From NCBI GenBank assembly GCA_045598945.1, contig JAZRVD010000178.1, positions 1 through 14,438 of the forward strand: 14,438 bases of DNA, read 5' to 3'. Source of the DNA: Colimorpha sp045598945. Its GTDB lineage: Bacteria; Bacteroidota; Bacteroidia; Bacteroidales; P3. A program made the position numbers and the translations under genes. Below the pieces are notes generated by a model. It ran no database searches and was not told where the DNA came from. It saw nothing but the letters and a program-made list of their open reading frames with translations. Below, piece after piece: positions 1-6,908 of this stretch; positions within the stretch are counted from its first letter, which is position 1, and the number at the start of each line of letters is the position of its first letter.

Positions 1-473
1 TCGTCTATCAGCACCTTGCTGCCGTCGTTGGGGTCGTCCTTAAGGTCATCCTCATCCTTGTTTATGCAGAACTTGTAGATGTCCTCGTGGCAATAGGCGA
101 GAGCGTCAGAGATTTGCGACAAAAGGTTCATCACCTCGTCGACCTCGATGAATCCATCATTCTTCTTGAGGAGATGCGCTATATCCATGCCGTCGACATA
201 GTCCATCTCGACAAGAGCCTTCATATCCTTGAGATAGGGATGATAGATATGAACGATGTTGGGATGGCTGCCGTTGCCAAGACGCAGCAGCAGCTTGCAC
301 TCGTTCAAGAACTTTTGATATATCGGGTCGTTCTCGCCTTTTGTAATCAACTCCTTCAAGACCCTTATCGCCCTGACATAGCCCAGCTTGTTGTGGCGAA
401 CCTTGTAGACTGTGGCGAAGCCGCCCCTGCCGAGCTCACCTAACAATGTGTAATCTTCTAAAAATGTCTCCAT
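1..473 (-). CDS. Ser/Thr kinase-like protein, N-terminal half (kinase 1, cut by window edge)
   Basis: This frame starts at an ATG at 471-473 and stays open for 157 codons to the left edge, so the C-terminus is missing. It opens with METFLEDYTLLGELGRGGF, giving a protein-kinase glycine-rich loop (LGRGGFATVY, residues 14-23). The beta-3 motif reads RAIRVLK: Arg-37 stands where the ATP-binding Lys is expected, and the paralogue at 10281-11285 has RAIKVLK. An acidic insert (KDEDDLKDDPNDG) follows ALAYCHEDIYKF and comes before the catalytic loop, which lies off the window. It is about 90% identical to the paralogue at DNA level in places (judged by eye). It lies 168 bp downstream of a secreted FGE-fold gene, the same layout as the paralogue. 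Whether it is a pseudokinase cannot be settled without the HRD and DFG regions. Confidence 0.9.
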   Translation of the reverse strand, partial: METFLEDYTLLGELGRGGFATVYKVRHNKLGYVRAIRVLKELITKGENDPIYQKFLNECKLLLRLGNGSHPNIVHIYHPYLKDMKALVEMDYVDGMDIAHLLKKNDGFIEVDEVMNLLSQISDALAYCHEDIYKFCINKDEDDLKDDPNDGSKVLID

Positions 474-498
474 ATAGTGTATGTTTTTTTTCGACGCG

Positions 499-555
499 CC
501 AAGGTTATTGCCATTGGCGGCGGCTTCGCTCGCCCGCCAATGGCCGATAACCTTG
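499..555. repeat. Imperfect inverted repeat between FGE gene and kinase 1
   Basis: The arms caaggttat (500-508) and ccattggcgg (511-520) are complementary to ccgccaatgg (534-543) and ataaccttg (547-555), giving 19 paired bases around a small internal loop and a 13-nt apex. On the minus strand the hairpin sits between the FGE stop and the kinase 1 start and is followed by A residues, not T, so it does not look like an intrinsic terminator for the operon. A decayed version lies at the matching place upstream of kinase 2 (about 11340-11400). It could be a REP-like repeat or a transcript-processing or stability structure. Confidence 0.6.
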
Positions 556-611
556 ACGTAATGTTCTACTGTTTCTTGCTTTCTTTACTTTATTTTCTTT
601 ACTTCTTGCTT

Positions 612-641
612 AGCTTACATCTTGTTGATATTTGTTGTAAA
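612..641 (-). repeat. 30-nt conserved post-stop element, copy A
   Basis: The 30 nt directly after the TAG stop of the FGE gene at 642-1559 match 28 of 30 positions with 12395-12424 and 25 of 30 with 11428-11457. Each of those also sits directly after an FGE stop codon. The shared core on the plus strand is tacatcttgttgata. Because it is non-coding, the match suggests recent duplication, gene conversion, or a functional 3' element such as a homing or processing site. Confidence 0.75.
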
Positions 642-1559
642 CTAAGGGAGCAGGACAAGACGCAAGCCAAGGTTGCTGAGGCGACTAGTAGGGGTATCGC
701 CGCGACGAAACGCCACACGGCAGAACTCGGCACCGTCGCTCCAGCCACCGCCACGAAGCACACGATAAGAGGCCGCGGAGGTGTTGACCGGATTGCGCGA
801 GGGGGACTTGGAGTAGTAGCCGCTGTCGTACCAGTCGGAGCACCACTCCCACACGTTGCCTGTCATGTCGCAGACGCCCAGCTCGTTGGGCTGCAAGAGC
901 CCAACTGGGTGAGTCTTGCTACCGCTATTGTCGCTGAACCACGCCACATACTCTATCATATTGCCGCCGCTATAGGTGTAGCCCCTGCTCTTGCCGCCGC
1001 CACGGGCGGCGTACTCCCACTGCGCCTCGGTAGGTAGCGAGAAACGCAAGCCGGTAAGTTCGATGAGCTTGTAGATAAACTGCATGCAGTCGCCCCAGCT
1101 GACGTTTTCTACTGGATTATTATTGCCTTTGAAGTAAGACGGGTTGCTGCCCATGACCGCCTGCCATAGGGCTTGCGTAACCTCGTACTTGCCTATATAG
1201 TAGCCGTCGAGTGTTACGCTATGCACAGGCTTCTCGTCGCTGTCGCCATTACCACTGCCCATCTGGAATGTGCCACCTTCCACCCACACCATGTCGAACG
1301 ACACGCCTTTGACGGTAACTGTCTTGGTGTTAGAATGAGTAGTGTTTTTCCCTTGTTTTAGTTGTTTTAGTAGCGCCTCGAAATTGGCATCCGTCTTGCC
1401 TGTACAACTTTTATATGCCGTATACAATTGTTCAGCATTTACAACATTCCCTTCTCTTAACTTAGTATAAGCCGACTGCAAATAACGATCATACACGCCC
1501 TGTGCGAAAAGGGTAAACGAAAGCAAGATAGTGATTACAAACAAAAAATACTTTTTCAT
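642..1559 (-). CDS. Secreted FGE/SUMF1-fold protein (FGE-A)
   Basis: The 305-residue protein starts with a signal peptide (MKKYFLFVITILLSFTLFAQ, 1-20), so export is expected. A helical, TPR-like linker (about 21-75) precedes a full FGE/SUMF1 domain (about 79-305), recognised by WVEGGTFQMGS, YEVTQALW, LPTEAQWEYAARGG, DMTGNVWEWCSDWY and a C-terminal RVLRGGGW...LGLRLVLLP. In human FGE the RGGSYMCHRSYC segment holds two copper-binding Cys; only the second is kept here (Cys-280), so oxidase activity is unlikely. In the last 40 codons the residues differing from its paralogues sit mostly at codons ending in C or T inside a W-xxx-A-x-x-CRVA-x-R-xxx-TP-x-x-R-xxx-LG frame. The next gene downstream is kinase 1. 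Its role is probably ligand or surface recognition feeding the kinase; that is inference. Confidence 0.93.
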   Translation of the reverse strand: MKKYFLFVITILLSFTLFAQGVYDRYLQSAYTKLREGNVVNAEQLYTAYKSCTGKTDANFEALLKQLKQGKNTTHSNTKTVTVKGVSFDMVWVEGGTFQMGSGNGDSDEKPVHSVTLDGYYIGKYEVTQALWQAVMGSNPSYFKGNNNPVENVSWGDCMQFIYKLIELTGLRFSLPTEAQWEYAARGGGKSRGYTYSGGNMIEYVAWFSDNSGSKTHPVGLLQPNELGVCDMTGNVWEWCSDWYDSGYYSKSPSRNPVNTSAASYRVLRGGGWSDGAEFCRVAFRRGDTPTSRLSNLGLRLVLLP

Positions 1560-1716
1560 GACAGATTAATATTACTCAATACTTTAATTTTAAGTTATTT
1601 TAATTTTAAGTCTTTATTATACATCATACTACCCACGACCATACCACAACAACAGCACATAGAAATTTAGGAATCATCGTCGGCATACTATTTGTATCAG
1701 GTAGAGACGCAGACAA

Positions 1717-2967
1717 TCAAAGGGCAAGCCGAAAACCAATGGAGGAACACCTTGTTGTAGGAACAATACAACAACGCTTAAAGACATTCCCCATAGAGGC
1801 GAAACTACCACCACGAGCAACGCGTCCAGAGAACTTATAGTCGTTGAGCGAGCATACCGGGTTGATTTGCGGCACATTGCTATAAAGGCTATACCAGTCA
1901 TAGCACCATTCCTCAACATTGCCCACCATATCATATACACCAAGTTCGTTAGCATTTTTTGTCATGACCGGATGAACAGCATTATTGCTATTCTCGCGAC
2001 ACCAGGCCACAGAGTCGATATTATTGCTGCCCGCAAACAGGGTATGCTTGCTTTTCGAGCCTCCCCTTGCGGCGAACTCCCATTCGGCCTCGGTAGGGAG
2101 GCGGAACTGCATGCCAGTCTTTTCGTTAAGCTTAGAGATAAAGTCATAACAATCAATCCACGACACATCGGTTACAGGCAAATTGTCGCCACAAGTAGAC
2201 GATGGGTTAGAGTCCATGACAGCTTTCCACAAAGCTTGTGTTACCAATGTCTCGCCAATACTATAGCTATCAAGAGTAACCTGATGGCAAGGTACGACAT
2301 CGCCTTGCGACGCATTGTCATCACCCATAAAGAACGTTCCCTTTGCGACATGCACCATATTAAAAGCCACCCCATCAACGACAAATTCCCTTAACTCATC
2401 CGAGAACAAAAGATTTCTTATAGACAATGCAACACCATCAGCCAAGACGGAGAGCTTGCCAAACGGCATACCCGATTGTTTATGAAAGACGACGTCGATG
2501 CTCACAGATTTGTCCTCCATATAATGATAAGGATTGACAGCGACAGACTTTGAGTCCCAGTTGCACGATACCGAAAGTTCGAAGAGTTCGTTGACACATT
2601 CCAACACCTTAAGACGAACAGTCACAAAGGCCTCGTCGTCGACAATATCACAACTAACGCTTTCAACGGCGAAACAACGGTCAAAAGCAGGCTTGAGGTA
2701 TTTAGCATTGTTGAGATGCGTACCAGTAATGACGGCCGAGAGATTGACGAAAAAGGCGGAGTCGGGGATATTTTTATTAATAGCATCAACCTTGTTTGCC
2801 AAAGCAGGCTCATTCATATCGCGAAGCCAATCAGCGATATATCCAAGCCTGCCATATTCCAGCAAGTCGGCATAGAGATTAGTATTTGGCTTAGGCTTGC
2901 TTAGGAAAAAGCCCTTAAGCTGCTCTACCGAAGAGCAATGTTCTTCGTCAATATAAAGTATTTTCAT
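1717..2967 (-). CDS. Cytosolic FGE/SUMF1-fold protein with novel N-terminal half (FGE-B)
   Basis: The 416-residue protein has no signal peptide, unlike the other three FGE proteins here. Residues 1-75 look helical (NLYADLLEYGRLGYIADWLRD) and 75-190 look beta-rich; I recognise no known domain in either. The FGE domain runs from about 196 to 416, with MVHVAKGTFFMGDD, VTQALWKAVM, LPTEAEWEFAARGG, DMVGNVEEWCYDW and ARGGSF...IGFRLAL. Both copper-site Cys positions after RGGS are lost (Ser-391 and Phe-396). The start lies 3 bp after the AAA+ ATPase stop, so the two are almost certainly co-translated and may act together. It lacks the 30-nt post-stop element. The N-terminal half may be an adaptor that docks on the AAA+ or kinase proteins. 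Confidence 0.9.
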   Translation of the reverse strand: MKILYIDEEHCSSVEQLKGFFLSKPKPNTNLYADLLEYGRLGYIADWLRDMNEPALANKVDAINKNIPDSAFFVNLSAVITGTHLNNAKYLKPAFDRCFAVESVSCDIVDDEAFVTVRLKVLECVNELFELSVSCNWDSKSVAVNPYHYMEDKSVSIDVVFHKQSGMPFGKLSVLADGVALSIRNLLFSDELREFVVDGVAFNMVHVAKGTFFMGDDNASQGDVVPCHQVTLDSYSIGETLVTQALWKAVMDSNPSSTCGDNLPVTDVSWIDCYDFISKLNEKTGMQFRLPTEAEWEFAARGGSKSKHTLFAGSNNIDSVAWCRENSNNAVHPVMTKNANELGVYDMVGNVEEWCYDWYSLYSNVPQINPVCSLNDYKFSGRVARGGSFASMGNVFKRCCIVPTTRCSSIGFRLAL

Positions 2968-2970
2968 ATC

Positions 2971-4671
2971 TTAATTTGAAGCATTAACAAAGCCGTAAGT
3001 ATCTTGCATATCCCTGATGCGCTCGATGGAAGTCTTGTCGCGCAAAGCGTCCATTTCGTTTTTTTGCTTGCTCTTCTGGTTAGCCATCACAGAGTCCTTG
3101 ATACAGTTGACAGCCTCATCGAAATCAGACTTGGAAATTTTAATAGGGGGGACATTGCCATTGCCGGCGTTCTTTTTTTTGACAAGATAGTCTTGGAATT
3201 TTTTTTCCATCACCATATTCAGCACACACTCTATTTCGGAGCCAGAGAAGCCGCCATACACGCCTTTCATATTCTTGACGATGTCGTGGCAGTCGTTAAT
3301 ATCAGAGAAATCGAAGATAGAGTTGTTCATATCCCTGTATTTTCTAATCTTCACCTCAAGAATTTGAGCGCGTTCGGACTCATTAGGGAAATCGACAAAA
3401 TAGACCTCGTCGAAACGCCCCTTGCGCATAAACTCAGGGCGCATGACATCGTTGGCGGTGGCGACAATATAAACCGGCGTCTTGCGTTCTTGCATCCACG
3501 TAAGGAAATGGCCCATCATACGCATCACAAGCATGTCGTTGTCGCCGCTTTTGCTATTACCGCCGGCGAAAGCCTTTTCTATTTCATCAATCCATAAGAC
3601 ACAGGGGTGAGCGGCCTCGACAGTGGCAAGGGCAAGGCGAAGGTTGGCTTCGCTTTCGCCCACATACTTGCCCATCAGGCGGCTGATGTCCAGTCGCAGC
3701 AAAGAGACATTGAACAGGCTTGCCGTAGCTTGCGCTATCAGGCTCTTACCGCAGCCGGGCATGCCAATGATCAAGATGCCTTTAGGGATAGGTATCTTGT
3801 ATTTCTCAGCTTCGCCAAGATTACTAAAGACAGCGCTTTTCACCATCAAGTCGCTGCGAAGCTTTTGCAAGCCTCCGACCTGGTCGAAGCTAATATCTGT
3901 GTCGACGACCTCAATGATACCAGACTTTTTTACAATACGTTTCTTTTCATTGAGGGCCATTCTAACAGCGCTATGATTAATACCCGAAGAGAGAGTCAGC
4001 ACTGTTTTCAAAATCTGTTTTACATCATACATCTGCAGGCCTTGCAGGGTACGCACCATCTCATCGACAAACTGTCTGACTCTAATATCACTAACATCAG
4101 CTTTAGTAACATCAAGGACATATTGCCTTATTTCATCCGTAGTAGGAGGGAGGATATCGATTATAGTAACGAACTTCAACAAAGCCATAGGAATAGAGGA
4201 TGGCGGTTCTGGCGAGACGATAATAATTGTAGTAGTATCCTCATAGCAGCCATTCTCGTATTTGGTGGCGAAAGACTGCAACAACGACACCTCATCGTCA
4301 TTGACAAGGCTTTTCGACAAACTCTTAAACAAGAACAACCTCTTGTCCTTGACAGCGGCATTTTGCGTGCCAAGCCCCGGATACTTCTCTTCCGTAGAGG
4401 GATTGACAAGCGTGCGCAAAATGTGCATTATATTTTTATACTGAGCGAAAGCCACGTTCTTTGTCTTGTCGCTGAAATTGACCACGCAGGCCTGTCCTGT
4501 ATCGAACTCCATCACACTATCGGCACACAACTCCAACGGCTTGTATTCAAAAATCTCGTTAATGACGCTGTCGATATAGGCAAAATGGTAATGATTGATA
4601 AACACAATCGGACAGCTGAGGATGCTATTTACCAACTGCGTTTTAAGAGTATTGAAAGAGTTTTTTTTCAT
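2971..4671 (-). CDS. AAA+ ATPase, Ycf46-like
   Basis: The 566-residue protein has a divergent N-terminal half (about 1-240) that resembles a degenerate AAA-like module without a clear P-loop, then an intact AAA+ domain. Visible motifs are Walker A GMPGCGKS (303-310), GKYVGESEANLRLAL (334-348), Walker B CVLWIDEIEKAF (357-368, Asp-362/Glu-363), sensor 1 VATAND (403-408), RKGRFDE (416-422) with the likely Arg finger, and GGFSGSEI (473-480). CVLWIDEIEKAF with RKGRFDE and a degenerate N-terminal half is the pattern of the Ycf46 branch. ATP hydrolysis is expected and the substrate is unknown. It starts 70 bp after the acidic-tailed gene and ends 3 bp before FGE-B. As the only AAA+ machine in the cluster it is a candidate remodeller or output component. 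Confidence 0.93.
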   Translation of the reverse strand: MKKNSFNTLKTQLVNSILSCPIVFINHYHFAYIDSVINEIFEYKPLELCADSVMEFDTGQACVVNFSDKTKNVAFAQYKNIMHILRTLVNPSTEEKYPGLGTQNAAVKDKRLFLFKSLSKSLVNDDEVSLLQSFATKYENGCYEDTTTIIIVSPEPPSSIPMALLKFVTIIDILPPTTDEIRQYVLDVTKADVSDIRVRQFVDEMVRTLQGLQMYDVKQILKTVLTLSSGINHSAVRMALNEKKRIVKKSGIIEVVDTDISFDQVGGLQKLRSDLMVKSAVFSNLGEAEKYKIPIPKGILIIGMPGCGKSLIAQATASLFNVSLLRLDISRLMGKYVGESEANLRLALATVEAAHPCVLWIDEIEKAFAGGNSKSGDNDMLVMRMMGHFLTWMQERKTPVYIVATANDVMRPEFMRKGRFDEVYFVDFPNESERAQILEVKIRKYRDMNNSIFDFSDINDCHDIVKNMKGVYGGFSGSEIECVLNMVMEKKFQDYLVKKKNAGNGNVPPIKISKSDFDEAVNCIKDSVMANQKSKQKNEMDALRDKTSIERIRDMQDTYGFVNASN

Positions 4672-4741
4672 AAAAAGAGACGCATTATGTTAGCCTATGT
4701 TTGAATATTGACATTCTGCCAGTAGGGCAAGCCACCCATTG

Positions 4742-5305
4742 TCAATCCTGACTATCGTTCTCCTGCTGTGAAGAGATATCGCCAGCCACCTGTTCCTCAT
4801 CGTGTGCATCAGAATGATGGCACTCGATATCCGGAGCCATAACGCCCATATTGCTGCCGATCTCGTCAATGTCAATATCCTTGCCCGAATTGTCTTCAGG
4901 CACAAGGACAGAAGGCGTATCCTTGCCGAGCATTTCCTTACAGCGATTCAAGGCCTCCGAAAGGTGCGAGCGTTCGTCGTCGGACAGCTCATGATCGATG
5001 CCGCGCAATCTACCAGATGCCATAAAAGAGCAAGCATTGGCAGGCTCTCTCCGCAGCCAGTCAAGGAAAAAGACCGCCTGCAGCGGCTTCATGTTTTCTT
5101 CTTCCAGAAGTTGACGGAGCGTTACGCCCTCTACGGAGAAGTCTGCCACGGTGGCGAAATCGTTATCTAAAATCTTAGATACCACAGCCTTGAAATCCAC
5201 AGGGAGATTGCGTACACGCCAAATATTTCGTAAAGCGGCATTGGACGACAGAGCCTCTTTGTCGACAAAATAATTGTATAATTTATAATAAGCAATAAGT
5301 CTCAT
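4742..5305 (-). CDS. Unrecognised 187-residue protein with acidic C-terminal tail
   Basis: I do not recognise this family. Residues 1-125 look compact and helical (for example MKPLQAVFFLDWLRREPANA, 72-91, and LSDDERSHLSEALNRCKEML, 107-126). Residues 130-187 are low-complexity, acidic and probably disordered (EDNSGKDIDIDEIG, HSDAHDEEQ). There is no signal peptide or membrane segment, so it is probably cytosolic. It starts 11 bp after the HExxH gene stop and ends 70 bp before the AAA+ gene. The tail could be a docking or degradation tag for the AAA+ protein, or a partner of the metallopeptidase. Steady spacing and the absence of a better frame support it being real. Confidence 0.8.
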   Translation of the reverse strand: MRLIAYYKLYNYFVDKEALSSNAALRNIWRVRNLPVDFKAVVSKILDNDFATVADFSVEGVTLRQLLEEENMKPLQAVFFLDWLRREPANACSFMASGRLRGIDHELSDDERSHLSEALNRCKEMLGKDTPSVLVPEDNSGKDIDIDEIGSNMGVMAPDIECHHSDAHDEEQVAGDISSQQENDSQD

Positions 5306-5316
5306 AGCAATAGCAT

Positions 5317-6042
5317 TTATGTATTTAAGAATTGTTTGATTTGCGATTCGAAATAGAAAGCCTCAGCCTCGAGAGGCTGCTTGACATAAGCCTCCATATT
5401 TTCAGCTGGAGTAGTATAATTCAACATATTATCAATAAGTATATTAACATACTCCAACGTATAGCCGTACTCCTCAGCGATCTTCTCCTCCTCGTCAACA
5501 TCTTGGCAATCAGCCACGCTGAAAACAGCCTCATACTGACGAGCATGCACCATCTCGTGAAAGACAGTGCTAATCTGTTCAACAAAAAACTGAATATCAT
5601 CAGACACAATCATGGCGAGATTGAGCTTGATGGTATTGGTATCGTGACAATATGCTCCACAAAGAGAATGAAACTCCTCGACATTATCAGGCACAAAGAA
5701 CTCCACATTGGGCGGGTTTTTAATATTCAGCAATTCAGCCACATGAGGCACAAGATTTTCAATCATATTCTTCTTATCTTCGGCATTAGCATTTTCAAAA
5801 GCCTCAGCCACGCCACAAGGGAACAATTCGTTCATAAGATCCTCCACTTCAGGAGGAGGCGAAGGGAGATTTTCAACTGGATAATCTCTCTTCCAGCCAT
5901 TAAGTTTATTACGCAGCCACATCAAGGCGCTTCGTGTCCCGTGAAGAACGGCATTACAGACGCTTAGAGTACAATCTACAGTGTCAATAACCATATTTCC
6001 AACAAAGACGCCAAGATTACGCAATACAGATAAAAGTCCCAT
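5317..6042 (-). CDS. HExxH zinc metallopeptidase-like protein
   Basis: The 241-residue protein carries HEMVH at 162-166 within QISTVFHEMVHARQYEAV, preceded by a strand and helix, and a later EAEAFYFE (225-232) that could supply a glutamate third ligand, the gluzincin arrangement. Residues 1-50 are moderately hydrophobic or amphipathic but not a classical signal peptide, so it may be cytosolic and membrane-associated. It follows the membrane protease gene after a 116-bp gap and precedes the acidic-tailed gene by 11 bp. It could be an effector or regulatory protease of the cluster. Its exact family is not recognised and its substrate is unknown. Confidence 0.85.
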   Translation of the reverse strand: MGLLSVLRNLGVFVGNMVIDTVDCTLSVCNAVLHGTRSALMWLRNKLNGWKRDYPVENLPSPPPEVEDLMNELFPCGVAEAFENANAEDKKNMIENLVPHVAELLNIKNPPNVEFFVPDNVEEFHSLCGAYCHDTNTIKLNLAMIVSDDIQFFVEQISTVFHEMVHARQYEAVFSVADCQDVDEEEKIAEEYGYTLEYVNILIDNMLNYTTPAENMEAYVKQPLEAEAFYFESQIKQFLNT

Positions 6043-6158
6043 ATTTTTTTTATTTATAAATCGACATGCAACGCTTCACACAAACACTATATGAAGCATC
6101 AAAAAAAAAGATAACAACAAGAGTTCATACATTTATTTGTATAATAAGAAGCAAAACA
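6043..6158. other. Non-coding gap between the two protease genes
   Basis: This AT-rich spacer holds a small inverted repeat (gcttca at 6073-6078 with tgaagc at 6092-6097) and, on the minus strand, a run of nine T after a weak AT-only stem. The stem and T-run are about 20 nt apart, so an intrinsic terminator is not convincing. No clear Bacteroidetes promoter (TAnnTTTG) was found. It is the largest gap in the 2971-9302 block, so an internal promoter or processing site would most plausibly be here. Confidence 0.4.
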
Positions 6159-6860
6159 CTATACCAAGAAATTCCACCACGACACAATATCATTCCAATA
6201 TTGCGGGAAAAGATATGTTACAGCACCAAGAATGCCTTTTCTAATGCTCAGCAAAATAATAGTAGCATTAAAAAACCAAGCGACCAGCAGGAAGAGGAAG
6301 GACTTGGTATATCCCACCCTCTGAATGTCGGTTTGATACAAACGTGTTTGAGAGCAGAAACAGAGAATGTGGAATGCCAGGGAAAAACCAATAAAGAGAT
6401 CGAAAAGGTACAACATTCTATTAGCCCCCATAATGCGCATCAACAGGAAAGCGAAAGTGAAAATAGGGAGGCAATAAGGAGCGAGGCTAATGAAAGTGCC
6501 GCCAAACTTTCTACCGCTATGACTAACCACGCCTTGACCTTCTTCAGCCTGCAATGAATGAATTTTGTGAAAAAACATCATACCGACAATAGCATGTGTC
6601 ATTTCGTGAGACGTTGTTTGCGCCCACAACTCATTGCGAGAAAAAAGGGGGAACCTCCGTACAACAAAATAGGCAGCCATACCATACAGCATCCATTGAT
6701 ATGTGGCAATATGCTTACAGGCGAAAATCAAAATGGGGAAAAACTCCACACACGACAAAGCCAGAAAAAGCAATGCAATAGGGTAAAATAGATATTTCAT
6801 ATACTTAACATAAACCTGTGTTGTGAACAAGTCTTTTAGCAGAGCGGCAAGAGCTGCCAC
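6159..6860 (-). CDS. Integral-membrane HExxH protease, M50-like
   Basis: The 233-residue frame has about five hydrophobic segments (near 24-45, 52-67, 124-142, 148-168 and 186-205). HEMTHA (85-90) follows a transmembrane stretch, then come an SLAPYCLPIF segment and a late QTDIQRVG (176-183) whose Asp could be the third metal ligand. This layout fits the M50/M50B site-2-protease-like group, which cut in or near the membrane, but the match is by motif only. The longest frame starts at a GTG (6858-6860). An ATG at residue 21 (6798-6800, giving MKYLFYPIALL) is at least as plausible because it puts the first membrane helix at the N-terminus. It follows the PP2C gene. It might release or process one of the single-pass kinase or phosphatase proteins in this locus. 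Confidence 0.8.
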   Translation of the reverse strand: MAALAALLKDLFTTQVYVKYMKYLFYPIALLFLALSCVEFFPILIFACKHIATYQWMLYGMAAYFVVRRFPLFSRNELWAQTTSHEMTHAIVGMMFFHKIHSLQAEEGQGVVSHSGRKFGGTFISLAPYCLPIFTFAFLLMRIMGANRMLYLFDLFIGFSLAFHILCFCSQTRLYQTDIQRVGYTKSFLFLLVAWFFNATIILLSIRKGILGAVTYLFPQYWNDIVSWWNFLV

Positions 6861-6908
6861 TCCGCCATGACTTGAGATGAGTGCTAATTAGAGGTCCAGT
6901 GTTTCGTC

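Noticed and set aside
499..555. Hairpin as an intrinsic terminator after FGE-A
   Set aside because: On the transcribed strand it is followed by A residues rather than a U-tract.
477..1037. Plus-strand open frame opening with a hydrophobic stretch
   Set aside because: It crosses the intergenic hairpin, the 30-nt element and the antisense of FGE-A. The FGE frame is clearly the coding one.
3607..4704. Long plus-strand open frame
   Set aside because: It lies antisense to the AAA+ gene, which has intact Walker and sensor motifs. Its own translation shows no recognisable motif or plausible start context.
6073..6097. Operator-like inverted repeat gcttca...tgaagc
   Set aside because: Six-base arms with a 13-nt loop in AT-rich sequence are expected by chance, and no adjacent promoter was seen.
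6100..6160. Rho-independent terminator between the two protease genes
   Set aside because: The stem is only five to six AT pairs and the T-run is about 20 nt away from it.
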